A stretch of DNA of 36,703 nt from Candidatus Altarchaeum sp. (GTDB taxonomy: Archaea; Altiarchaeota; Altiarchaeia; Altiarchaeales; Altiarchaeaceae). This document shows, one piece after another, positions 14,386-22,126 of the stretch; position 1 is the first letter of the stretch; every line of letters begins with the position of its first letter. The stretch covers positions 1 to 36,703 of the forward strand of contig JAGTWP010000002.1 in the NCBI GenBank assembly GCA_018260755.1. The letters are read 5' to 3'. Made by a program: the position numbers and the translations under genes. The notes beneath the pieces are model-generated. The model saw only the letters and a list, made by a program, of their open reading frames with translations. It was not told the origin of the DNA and did no database searches.

Positions 14386-15387
14386 ATGGAATCAGAAGAG
14401 ATAATAAAAATATTTGAATCATTTGTTAAGAAAGATAACGAAACATTTTATAAAATTGCTCATGAAATCATAGAAGACGAGAAAAGAAAAAAGCATTATT
14501 TGTTAGTTAAAAAGTTGGAAAATATTTTGTTAGAATCTCACGAATCTTCAAATTTAAATCACATCGAACAAATACCAATAATACCTCGAGATAATGAAAA
14601 AGGTTTTAAATTATTTGAAGTAAAAAAGATTTTCCTTGATTGGAACGATGTAATTCTATCAAAAGACGCCAAAGAAACGCTAAATCAAATAATAGAAGAA
14701 TTGAAAAATGAAGATGTTTTAGAATCTTATGGCTTAAAAGCAAAACAAAAAATACTTTTTTATGGCCCTCCAGGGACAGGTAAAACACTTACAGCAAAAG
14801 TCATGAGTTCAGTTATAGGATATCCTCTTGTCACTATTAGATTTGATTCTGTTATATCTTCATATTTAGGTGAGACTGCATCTAATTTAAGGAAAATATT
14901 TGATTTCATAGAAAAGGGCAAATGGGTGGTTCTTTTTGATGAATTCGACATCATTGGAAAACAAAGAGATGACCCTACCGAACATGGGGAGATTAAAAGA
15001 GTTGTTAATAATTTCATGTTGATGCTTGAAAACTATGAAGGAGATAGTGTGATAATCGCATCTACAAATCACCAGCACTTACTTGATGTTGGAGTATGGC
15101 GAAGATTTGACGATGTTGTTTATTTTGATCTTCCTGATGAAAAAAGGCGGAAGAAAATTTTTGAAAAATTTTTGAGGGTTTTAAAAAAAGATAAAAATCT
15201 TAATTTAACTAAACTTGCAAAGGATACTGAAGGATTTTCAGGGGCAGATATTGAACAGGTTTGTATTGATGCTCTTAAAAAAGCAATATTAAAAAAGGAA
15301 GAATTTGTTAATTATAATAATGTTCAAGAATCTGTTTCAAAGCAAAGAAACAAAATGAATGCTAAGGAGGTGGTTAAACATGAGTGA
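14386..15387 (+). CDS. AAA+ ATPase, IetA-like
   Basis: A 333-residue single-domain AAA+ ATPase. The N-terminal ~85 residues are helical and acidic. Walker A is GPPGTGKT (127-134), Walker B is VVLFDEFD (181-188), sensor 1 is at about IIASTNH (223-229), and arginine fingers are in VWRRFDD (237-243). A sensor-2 helix follows GFSGADIEQ (283-291). The stop codon overlaps the start of the following subtilase gene (ATGAGTGA), so the two are translationally coupled. An AAA+ ATPase followed by a subtilisin-like protease is the layout of the IetA/IetS pair, reported in plasmid-maintenance work and as an anti-phage system. Assignment to that system is by architecture, not by alignment. Confidence 0.85.
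   Translation: MESEEIIKIFESFVKKDNETFYKIAHEIIEDEKRKKHYLLVKKLENILLESHESSNLNHIEQIPIIPRDNEKGFKLFEVKKIFLDWNDVILSKDAKETLNQIIEELKNEDVLESYGLKAKQKILFYGPPGTGKTLTAKVMSSVIGYPLVTIRFDSVISSYLGETASNLRKIFDFIEKGKWVVLFDEFDIIGKQRDDPTEHGEIKRVVNNFMLMLENYEGDSVIIASTNHQHLLDVGVWRRFDDVVYFDLPDEKRRKKIFEKFLRVLKKDKNLNLTKLAKDTEGFSGADIEQVCIDALKKAILKKEEFVNYNNVQESVSKQRNKMNAKEVVKHE
15364..15371 (+). promoter_or_regulatory. Strong Shine-Dalgarno site for the subtilase gene
   Basis: AAGGAGGT lies 8 nt upstream of the ATG at 15380, inside the 3' end of the ATPase gene. It favours this start over the ATG at 15359, which would add seven residues. Such a consensus site is unusual in this window, where most genes lack one. Confidence 0.8.
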
Positions 15388-17785
15388 ACATCTTAACCTT
15401 CCATTCTATGAAAAGGAATTTGAAAGGAAAAAGCGTGGAGGTAGTAGAATAAAACCTCGTGAGGATAGAAAACACTTCTTCGAGATTCAAATTCGTAAGC
15501 TCGGTGAAATAAAAAAAGATTTTGATAAAGATAAAGAAAGATTTAAGCAATTCTTTGATCCTAATCTCTTGTTTAAAATCGAACTGAAACAGCACGTATC
15601 TGAAGAAGATTTTAGAAAATTTTTGGAAAGAAATAAAATACAAATTGTATCTCCTTCACCGGAAGGCATAGGTTATTGGATTTCACTAGCAAAAAATGAG
15701 AATCTGGATGAAGTTAAAAAAAGATTAGAAGAGTATGGTAAGGACGATGAAAAGGAAGCAAAATATAAGGATATATTTGATGCTATAGAAAAATTTGATG
15801 TCATTCCTCCTGAAGATAAAATAGGTGAACGTTTAAAAGAAAATCCATTACAAAAAGGGAAAGAATATTATTTAGATATTGAAATCTGGATAATGGAGAA
15901 AGAAACCCTCGATAAATTCTTGGTCGGATTTGAAAAATTAATAGTCCATGAAAATGGGCAAATAACCGACAAACTCGTTACCGATAATCTATGTATTCTA
16001 AGAGTTAAAATAAACAAGTCTCTATTTGACGAAATAATAAAACTAAAAGAAATAAGTAGAATAGATAGACCTCCAAAGCCATACATAACCTATCAAATGT
16101 TGTCTTCTCCATTAGAAGGATTTAATGTTGGAGATTCGCCACCTAATGATGCTACAGCTATTGCTGTATTAGACAGTGGAATTTTATCAAATCACCCTTT
16201 ACTTGAAAAAGCAGTAGGGGATGAAATAGCAGTGCCATTTCTGTACAGTAACAAAATAAAAGAGGATAAACCACAAGATGATGTTGGGCATGGCACAGAA
16301 GTTGCCGGAATTGCACTTTATGGAGACATAAAAAAGTGTATTGGCGAGAAAATTTTTCAACCAGAAGTATGGATACTTTCAGCAAAGATTATGTTTAAAA
16401 ATGAAGATGGTGAAGCAGAATATTTTCCTGAAGAATTATTAGAACATCAACTGGAAAAGGCAGTAAGATATTTTGCTACCACTTATCATAATTTTAAGGT
16501 CGTAAATCTTTCCTTAGGGGATATGGATAAAAAAATGTTTGGCGACCAAAGGCAGTTTCCATTAGCAATTTTGATAGATGAATTAGCAAAAGAATACAAT
16601 ATTGTTTTTGTTATCTCCGCAGGCAATCTGGATTTTACTAATCTTCTTCCAAAATATCCTAAAGAATATCCTAATTATCTAATTGAAGAAAGAAAAGAGG
16701 TTAAAATTATAGATCCTGCTTCCTCTGCTTATGCGATTACAGTAGGATCTATTGCCCAAGAATTTGGTCCGTCTGACATAGATCCAAAAGAGATTTTATT
16801 TTCACCCGCTAAAACAAATTACCCTTCTCCTTTTACTTGCGTGGGGCCAGGATATAAAGGAATGATAAAACCCGAACTTGTGGAGGAAGGAGGCAATATC
16901 ATCTTTTCACCAAAAGATCTTAAAAAGTTTGAAGACATAGGCAGTAAACTTATAGTTTTAAATCATAAATGGATTGAAGATGAAAAGCTCTTTGCTGTTA
17001 GTTATGGAACAAGCTTGTCAGCTCCAAAAGTCGCTAATTACATAGCAAAACTTTTCAATCATTTTCCAAATTACTCTTCAAATTGTATAAAAGGATTACT
17101 TTTGGCATCTGCTGAAATACCTTCCGATAGACCATCTCCTTTAGAAGGAATAAATTTTAATGACTCGAACACAAAACTTATAGATTTGTTAAAAGTATAT
17201 GGTTACGGCAAACCAAACTTTGATGTGGCTAAGTCATCCGAGCATAATAGGGTTCTACTTCTGGCAGAAAATAAAATCAAATTAAACAGCATTCATCTAT
17301 ATTATTTTTATTTGCCAAAAGAATTTGTTGAAATCAATGGTGAAAAAGAAATTTCTGTTGTTCTTGTGTATAATCCACCAATAGCAGGAAACAGAAGTAC
17401 TAATTACTTTGGTAGTACGATGGAATATCATTTGTTTAAAAATGCTGAAATTGAAGAAGTAATAGAATGTTACAAAAACATTAAAAAGGAAATAGATGAT
17501 GTGGTTCCTAATGAACTAAAATTGAAAGAAATAGATTTGCACCCGGGAGTTAATATACGAAAAAGAGGAATACATCAAAAAGGAATTAATATTTATTTAA
17601 ATAAACCAGATATTGATACTTACAAACCACTAGTGCTTGCAGTTATATCTAAAGATAATTGGATAAAGGACGACAAAAAACTCCAAGATTATGCTGTTGT
17701 GGTTACAATAAAACACAAGATGAAAATAGATCTTTATAACCTTATAAGACAACAAATACAACAAAGAGTGAAAATAAAACAATGA
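15380..17785 (+). CDS. Subtilisin-like serine protease (S8), IetS-like
   Basis: An 801-residue subtilase. The catalytic Asp is D265 in IAVLDSGIL, His is H304 in DVGHGTEVAGIA, the oxyanion-hole Asn is N416 in VISAGNLD, and Ser is S545 in GTSLSAPKVA, so the triad is complete. The ~245-residue N-terminal region is charged and has no signal peptide, pointing to an intracellular enzyme. The ~230-residue C-terminal region is uncharacterised. The start at 15380 is chosen for the strong Shine-Dalgarno sequence. It overlaps the ATPase gene by 8 nt, and its stop overlaps the next gene's ATG (ATGA). With the ATPase it forms an IetAS-like pair, in which the ATPase probably senses or regulates and the protease executes (inference). 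Confidence 0.88.
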   Translation: MSEHLNLPFYEKEFERKKRGGSRIKPREDRKHFFEIQIRKLGEIKKDFDKDKERFKQFFDPNLLFKIELKQHVSEEDFRKFLERNKIQIVSPSPEGIGYWISLAKNENLDEVKKRLEEYGKDDEKEAKYKDIFDAIEKFDVIPPEDKIGERLKENPLQKGKEYYLDIEIWIMEKETLDKFLVGFEKLIVHENGQITDKLVTDNLCILRVKINKSLFDEIIKLKEISRIDRPPKPYITYQMLSSPLEGFNVGDSPPNDATAIAVLDSGILSNHPLLEKAVGDEIAVPFLYSNKIKEDKPQDDVGHGTEVAGIALYGDIKKCIGEKIFQPEVWILSAKIMFKNEDGEAEYFPEELLEHQLEKAVRYFATTYHNFKVVNLSLGDMDKKMFGDQRQFPLAILIDELAKEYNIVFVISAGNLDFTNLLPKYPKEYPNYLIEERKEVKIIDPASSAYAITVGSIAQEFGPSDIDPKEILFSPAKTNYPSPFTCVGPGYKGMIKPELVEEGGNIIFSPKDLKKFEDIGSKLIVLNHKWIEDEKLFAVSYGTSLSAPKVANYIAKLFNHFPNYSSNCIKGLLLASAEIPSDRPSPLEGINFNDSNTKLIDLLKVYGYGKPNFDVAKSSEHNRVLLLAENKIKLNSIHLYYFYLPKEFVEINGEKEISVVLVYNPPIAGNRSTNYFGSTMEYHLFKNAEIEEVIECYKNIKKEIDDVVPNELKLKEIDLHPGVNIRKRGIHQKGINIYLNKPDIDTYKPLVLAVISKDNWIKDDKKLQDYAVVVTIKHKMKIDLYNLIRQQIQQRVKIKQ

Positions 17786-18621
17786 AGATGAAAATAAATT
17801 TTGCCCATTCACCTGATGCAGACGATGCATTCATGTTTTATGCAATTGAGGAAAGAAAAATTGATACTGGTGGATTTGAAATTAAAGGAATTTTAAGTGA
17901 TATTGAAACATTAAATAATAAAGCATTAAATTCGGTATATGAAGCGACAGCAATATCATTTCACCTTTATCCTTACATTGCCAAAAATTATTATCTTATG
18001 AAAACAGGTGGAAGTATTGGCTACAATTACGGGCCTATTGTTATTTCAAAATCAAAAATTGATGGAATAAAAGGCAAAGTTATTGGAATTCCTGGAAAAT
18101 GGACAACTGCTTATTTATTATTAAAAATCTTTGAGGAAAATTTTACCCCTGTTTTTATGCCTTTTGATAAAATTATAGATGCCGTAGAAGCGGGAAAAAT
18201 TGATGCCGGCTTGATAATTCACGAAGGACAAATTACCTACGCCGAAAGAAATTTATTTAAAATTATAGATTTAGGAGAATGGTGGTTTGAAAGCCATAAA
18301 TTGCCTGTTCCGTTGGGATGTAATGTTATCAGAAAGGACATAGGAATTGAAAATGCAAAAAAAATTTCCGAAATTTTGAAAAAAAGCATTTTATACAGCA
18401 TAGAGCATAAAAAAGAGGCAATTAATTATGCATCAAAATTTGCGAGAAATTTAAGCGATCTCAATAAGATTGAAAAATTTGTTGATATGTATGTGAACGA
18501 AAGAACAATTGAATTGGGCGATGATGATATCGCTGCCATAAAAATTTTGCTGAACGAAGGACACAAAAAAGGTGTGATTCAAGGTATAACTCCATTCAAA
18601 ACAGAACTTGAAATCGTATAA
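17782..18621 (+). CDS. MqnD-like periplasmic-binding-fold protein
   Basis: A 279-residue protein of the MqnA/MqnD family. Family marks include FAHSPDADDAFMFYAIEE near the N-terminus, DIETLNNKAL, ATAISFHLYPYI, GYNYGPIVISK, and AGLIIHEGQITYAERN, the last typical of 1,4-dihydroxy-6-naphthoate synthase (MqnD). The C-terminal part has PVPLGCNVI. No other futalosine-pathway gene is visible here, so participation in menaquinone synthesis is doubtful. Relatives of unknown role occur in archaea without menaquinone. Two starts are possible, 17782 and 17788; the first overlaps the subtilase stop by 4 nt. No signal peptide, so it is cytoplasmic. Confidence 0.75.
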   Translation: MKMKINFAHSPDADDAFMFYAIEERKIDTGGFEIKGILSDIETLNNKALNSVYEATAISFHLYPYIAKNYYLMKTGGSIGYNYGPIVISKSKIDGIKGKVIGIPGKWTTAYLLLKIFEENFTPVFMPFDKIIDAVEAGKIDAGLIIHEGQITYAERNLFKIIDLGEWWFESHKLPVPLGCNVIRKDIGIENAKKISEILKKSILYSIEHKKEAINYASKFARNLSDLNKIEKFVDMYVNERTIELGDDDIAAIKILLNEGHKKGVIQGITPFKTELEIV

Positions 18622-18640
18622 ATTTTAAATTTTTTAAGTC

Positions 18641-18786
18641 ATTTTCAAATCGCAGAGATTTGAAAATCTCCGAGCAACAGCGAGGTGATTTTCAAAACCC
18701 CGAGTTTTGAAAATCTCCGAGCAACAGCGAGGTGATTTTCAAAACCCCGAGTTTTGAAAATCTCCGAGCAACAGCGAGGTGATTTT
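18641..18786 (+). repeat. Triple hairpin/CCGA-GAGG module array
   Basis: Three consecutive modules fill the gap between the MqnD-like gene and the NIF3-like gene. Each module is an A+T-rich hairpin (ATTTTCAAA(A/TC), loop, then the inverse) followed by CCGAGCAACAGCGAGGTGAT. The CCGA...GAGG motifs are at 18670-18685, 18717-18732 and 18764-18779. The period of exactly 47 bp shows tandem duplication. The same motif occurs inside the MITE-like elements at 9.1-9.7 kb and 31.1-31.3 kb, but here no terminal inverted repeats are present. Confidence 0.88.
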
Positions 18787-18818
18787 TTTAAAAATTTTAA
18801 CCCGTTAATTTTGTAAAA

Positions 18819-19571
18819 ATGGAACTAAAAATTTTAACCAAATTTTTTGACGAATACCTTAAAATTTCTGAAATTGAGGATGTATCTGTAAATGGTCTGC
18901 AGGTTGAAGGTCGGAAATATATTGAAAAAATTTGCTTTGCGGTTGATGCGTGCGCTGAAACATTCAAATTAGCAAAGGAGGAAAATGCAGATATGTTATT
19001 TGTTCATCACGGAATGATATGGAACGGGATAAAGAATGTTACAGGAATAACTTATAAACGACTAAAATTTATTATTGAGAATGAAATTTCCCTTTATGCA
19101 GCACATCTTCCTCTTGACATGCACGGTGAAGTTGGCAATAACATACAATTTTTAAAAATTTTCAGAATAAATGAAGCGATTGAGGAATTTGGGACATATC
19201 ACGGAATAAAGATAGGGTATAAAGGAATGTTTGAAAAGGAAAAAAATTTAAACGATTTTGTAAGTGAAATTGAAAAACACCTGAATACGAAATGTAAAAT
19301 TTTAAAATTTGGAAAAAACAAAATAAAAAGGGTGGGGGTTGTTTCAGGCGGTGCCGCTTCTTTAATTGATGAGGCAATAGAAAATGTTGACTGCTTTGTT
19401 ACAGGCGAGCCGTCGCATCAAATTTATCACATCGCAAAGGAAGCTAATCTCAATGTTATTTTTGCAGGACATTATGCAACGGAAACGCTCGGAGTTAAGG
19501 CAATGGCGAAATTAATTGGCAAAAAATTCAGCATTGAAACAAAATTTATTGACTGTCCGACGGGACTTTAA
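18819..19571 (+). CDS. NIF3-like (DUF34) dinuclear-metal protein
   Basis: A 250-residue member of the widespread NIF3/YbgI (DUF34) family, which forms hexameric toroids with a two-metal site. Its exact biochemical function is unsettled. Metal-ligand regions are visible: LFVHHGMIW (His64/His65), AAHLPLDMHGEVGNN with Asp and His, and near the end FAGHYATETLGVKA (His and Glu). VNGLQVEG near residue 25 and VVSGGAASLIDEAI in the centre are further family signatures. Length is normal. The ATG at 18819 follows the hairpin array by about 30 bp. Confidence 0.92.
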   Translation: MELKILTKFFDEYLKISEIEDVSVNGLQVEGRKYIEKICFAVDACAETFKLAKEENADMLFVHHGMIWNGIKNVTGITYKRLKFIIENEISLYAAHLPLDMHGEVGNNIQFLKIFRINEAIEEFGTYHGIKIGYKGMFEKEKNLNDFVSEIEKHLNTKCKILKFGKNKIKRVGVVSGGAASLIDEAIENVDCFVTGEPSHQIYHIAKEANLNVIFAGHYATETLGVKAMAKLIGKKFSIETKFIDCPTGL

Positions 19572-19599
19572 ATTTTAAAACAATTTGTAAATAAATGAA

Positions 19600-20034
19600 T
19601 TAAAGAAATTTAAGGAAATACATTACAGAATTCGTAGTTGTTTCAGGTATAAATTCATTATCAGTAAAAAATTTTATTGCATTAGAATTTTTGTCCGAAA
19701 CCCTTGCGATGCATTTCCTGACATTATTTTCTTTCGCAAAATTTAACACATAATTTAACAAACTTGTTCCGATATGCTGATTTAAAAATTTTTTATCAAC
19801 ACCTATGGGACCGATTTCTGCATATGAGTTGGGATAAAAATAAATTCCGCAGAAACCAAGTATGATGCCGTTATCATAAACAAAAATCTTAAAATTTTTA
19901 TCCCGTAATGAATTTGTCAGGAAAATTTCATCTATCGGAAATTCAAAATTTTGAATATAGAAATTATAAATTTCTGCAATTGTCTTTAATTCATCTAATT
20001 CATCGGATTTTACCTTCCTTATAAAATTTTTCAT
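19600..20034 (-). CDS. GNAT-family N-acetyltransferase
   Basis: From the ATG at 20034 the product is 144 residues, MKNFIRKVKSDELDELKTIA, a typical GNAT beginning. The acetyl-CoA-binding region is recognisable as EIGPIGVDKKFLNQHIGTSL (about residues 91-110), a variant of the R/Q-x-x-G-x-G/A loop with QHIGT. It is followed by VLNFAKENNVRKCIARVSDK and FFTDNEFIP. The reading frame extends a further 23 codons to 20103, but that stretch is not GNAT-like. The substrate cannot be predicted. It is convergent with the NIF3-like gene (28 bp apart). Confidence 0.8.
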   Translation of the reverse strand: MKNFIRKVKSDELDELKTIAEIYNFYIQNFEFPIDEIFLTNSLRDKNFKIFVYDNGIILGFCGIYFYPNSYAEIGPIGVDKKFLNQHIGTSLLNYVLNFAKENNVRKCIARVSDKNSNAIKFFTDNEFIPETTTNSVMYFLKFL

Positions 20035-20139
20035 TTTTAAAAATGTTCGCCGAGAATACTTATCAAAGCTCATTTTTTCTCGCTTTGTATCACATCTCGG
20101 CAACTAACACATCAACCCATTTAAATTAAAATTCAATAA

Positions 20140-20577
20140 CTAAATTTTGATTTGATTTATCTGTCTCAATGCACCCCTAATTATATCTTTATGGTCAAAT
20201 GCTAATTCCATACTTAAAATTTTGCTTATTTTAAAAAATTTTGCATTTTTCGCATCATCACATCCTAATGGATTTGAATTTTCCGGTGGAACGCACAAAA
20301 ATGCTGCTGTTATAGTATGTCCTCTCGGGTCTCTGTTGGGCTTTGAATATACCCCGATTAACCTTTCAATTTTAACATCCAAGTTTGTTTCCTCTTTTGC
20401 TTCTCTGATACATGCTTCTTCAACCGATTCCCCATATTCTACAAAGCCACCGGGAAGGGCAAAATTTCCCTGAAACGGAGGATTTTTGCGCTGAATTAGC
20501 AAAATTTCGTATTCATCATCAGTCATTACTTTTCGGTAAATAACTGCATCGGCAGTATTTCTAATAAATTTTTCCAT
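20140..20577 (-). CDS. Nudix hydrolase, ADP-ribose pyrophosphatase-like
   Basis: A 145-residue Nudix protein with a complete Nudix box, GFVEYGESVEEACIREAKEE (G-x5-E-x7-R-E-x2-E-E), beginning near residue 44. The N-terminal TADAVIYRK and LLIQRKNPPFQGNFALPGG strands are as in small ADP-ribose or NDP-X hydrolases. The substrate cannot be fixed from sequence. A TATA-like box about 32 bp upstream and the ATG at the family N-terminus support the start. The nearest downstream gene on this strand is the GNAT gene. Confidence 0.92.
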   Translation of the reverse strand: MEKFIRNTADAVIYRKVMTDDEYEILLIQRKNPPFQGNFALPGGFVEYGESVEEACIREAKEETNLDVKIERLIGVYSKPNRDPRGHTITAAFLCVPPENSNPLGCDDAKNAKFFKISKILSMELAFDHKDIIRGALRQINQIKI

Positions 20578-20608
20578 TTGAACTTTTGCTTTTATAAGAA
20601 TTAGATTG

Positions 20609-20617
20609 TATATAAAT
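20609..20617 (-). promoter_or_regulatory. TATA box for the Nudix gene
   Basis: On the minus strand ATTTATATAC lies about 32-40 bp before the ATG at 20577, the spacing expected for an archaeal promoter with a very short leader. Confidence 0.4.
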
Positions 20618-20747
20618 ATTAAATTTAAAGTTAAAAATTTCTATTTTCAATGCTCTTATAATATATTAGAAATTGAGGTTTCAATGATGTTGTAATATAA
20701 TAATCCGCATGTAAAATTTGGAACTTTTTCGTCAAAATACTTTTAAG

Positions 20748-20807
20748 GTATTTGTTTAGCTAATTATGTTTTTACTTTATTAAAGTTGTTCGTGTATTTG
20801 TTTAGCT
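20748..20807. repeat. Two solitary element-B ends
   Basis: GTATTTGTTTAGCTAATT at 20748 and GTATTTGTTTAGCT at 20794 match the terminal repeat of element B, in the same orientation and 46 bp apart. No inverted partner lies nearby. The 20578-20862 gap otherwise holds only A+T-rich sequence. Probably relics of excised or decayed copies. Confidence 0.6.
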
Positions 20808-20862
20808 TTTATAATTCATGCTGTTTGTGTAAGATAATTTAAAAATTTATTGTAGGTTAAAT

Positions 20863-21312
20863 TTATTGAATATATCTTGTTGCATCACTATTAACCTCTG
20901 TCGGTTGAACTGTTTGCTCTTTTCCCAGCTGAACATGCGGAATTGGAAATGGCGGAGGAAGTTGTATCTCTCTTGAAATAACTGCGGTCTCCATCATACA
21001 ATTAGAAATTATGGAGTTATGGACAGTTTCTGCCATCTCCTGCGGAAGGTGCTTATTTTCACTTGACTCCCATTCTTTAAGTGCATTATTTGCTTCTTCT
21101 GGATTTGCTGGAACATAAATTTCTCCCTCTATTCTTATAAATCCAATATTCGGCTCATAATTACTTGCGAAAACAAATCCCACAGATAAACCGTTTTCTG
21201 CCTTCGTAAGATGTGTTAAAGTGCTTTTGCTGCTTATCTGTATTGTTTGTTCGCTTATTCCGCTTCCGAATTTTCTTGCTTCAATTGCCTTATAACTTGC
21301 AGTTACATTCAT
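20863..21312 (-). CDS. Conserved archaeal protein with LPPP motif (SecB-like fold suspected)
   Basis: A 149-residue protein resembling a family common in methanogens and other archaea. The family pattern is visible: GFVFASNYEPNIGFIRIEGE, then an aspartate/asparagine-poor NNALKEWESS, MAETVHNSIISNCM, and the terminal IQLPPPFPIPHVQLG. My recollection is that members have been linked to the SecB chaperone fold; I cannot verify this here. No signal peptide or membrane segment. It stands alone on the minus strand, upstream of the Nudix gene by about 285 bp. Confidence 0.6.
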   Translation of the reverse strand: MNVTASYKAIEARKFGSGISEQTIQISSKSTLTHLTKAENGLSVGFVFASNYEPNIGFIRIEGEIYVPANPEEANNALKEWESSENKHLPQEMAETVHNSIISNCMMETAVISREIQLPPPFPIPHVQLGKEQTVQPTEVNSDATRYIQ

Positions 21313-21371
21313 TTTGTTGATATAATTAATTAAAGATTAATTAAAAAATTTGCTGTTTTGAATTTTCTGTT

Positions 21372-21794
21372 TTACAATTCAATTAATTTTACAATATCTT
21401 TTGTCTTATAAATATTTACTTTGTTTTGTGAATCAAAGTGTTTGTAATCACTCCACAAAGAACATTTTAGGGCAAGAGAAGTGGCAATAAATATTGAATC
21501 GTCCATATCAATCTCTTTCATCACTTCTTCTACCAACTCCAATTTTTTCATATATTTATCTTTTGGAACGAATAAAATGTGTTTTTCTATGAACATTATT
21601 AAAGCACAGTGAAAACGATATCATTCATCCCGGATTTTTTCAGTATTTTTTTTGGGTTAAGATTTCCTTAAACATATACTCTGGAGCACATAACTCAAAA
21701 ATATCGCTCAATATCATCTTTCTAAGTAAAGAGTCCTTTATCCATGCTCCAATAATTATATTTATATCGCATTTGTAGCAATCACTAATCTCAT
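21372..21794 (-). pseudogene. Decayed PIN-domain (VapC-type) toxin gene
   Basis: The minus strand starts MRLVIATNAI at 21794, in the position of the usual PIN opening M-L-V-DTN-I. A frameshift follows at once, then IIIGAWIKDSLLRKMIL, FELCAPEYMFKEIL, another shift, ILKKSGMNDIVFTVL, a third shift, and EKHILFVPKDKYMKK to SLALKCSLWSDYKHFD and the stop at 21372. The first catalytic aspartate (DTN) is alanine. At least three frame breaks and a lost catalytic residue mean the ribonuclease is dead. Its ATG overlaps the upstream antitoxin stop (ATGA), the classic vapBC arrangement. Confidence 0.75.
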
Positions 21795-22009
21795 TCTTGT
21801 TCGCTTTTTACTCTTTCATAAAGTCCCTTCTTTATTATATGGTCTAATTTATCTATATCTTCCTGCTTTAAGGAACTTCCATAAGTAAGAACATTTCTTA
21901 TTTCAATATCAAGTAATTTATTTATGATACTTTTCTTTACTATGTTAATTGTTTCTTTTTCTCTGAGAAATATTCCAAGATCAGACGCCAGCTCTACTGT
22001 TACAACCAT
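21791..22009 (-). CDS. Putative antitoxin partner of the PIN pseudogene
   Basis: A 72-residue protein (MVVTVELASDLGIFLREKET to LYERVKSEQE), helical and charged. It overlaps by 4 nt the start of the decayed PIN toxin gene downstream. Small size, position and coupling identify it as a probable antitoxin of a VapBC-like pair. I do not recognise its DNA-binding family. The frame is intact although the toxin is not. Confidence 0.5.
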   Translation of the reverse strand: MVVTVELASDLGIFLREKETINIVKKSIINKLLDIEIRNVLTYGSSLKQEDIDKLDHIIKKGLYERVKSEQE

Positions 22010-22049
22010 CTGATTAGTTTATTTTTCATTATTAATTAGAAAAGATAAA

Positions 22050-22122
22050 CAAAAAGATATAAAAACAAAAGATATAAAAACAAAAAGATATAAAAACAAA
22101 AGATATAAAAACAAAAAGATAC
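22050..22122. repeat. 31-bp tandem repeat before hel308
   Basis: A composite unit of two near-identical halves (CAAAAAGATATAAAAA and CAAAAGATATAAAAA) repeats at 22050, 22081 and 22112. It ends 5 bp before the helicase ATG and so occupies the promoter/leader region. GATATAAAA within it is TATA-like. Confidence 0.85.
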
Positions 22123-22126
22123 TATA

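Noticed and set aside
20035-20103. Longer GNAT start adding 23 residues
   Set aside because: The extension (PRCDTKREKMSFDKYSRR) is not GNAT-like, and the ATG at 20034 coincides with the family N-terminus.
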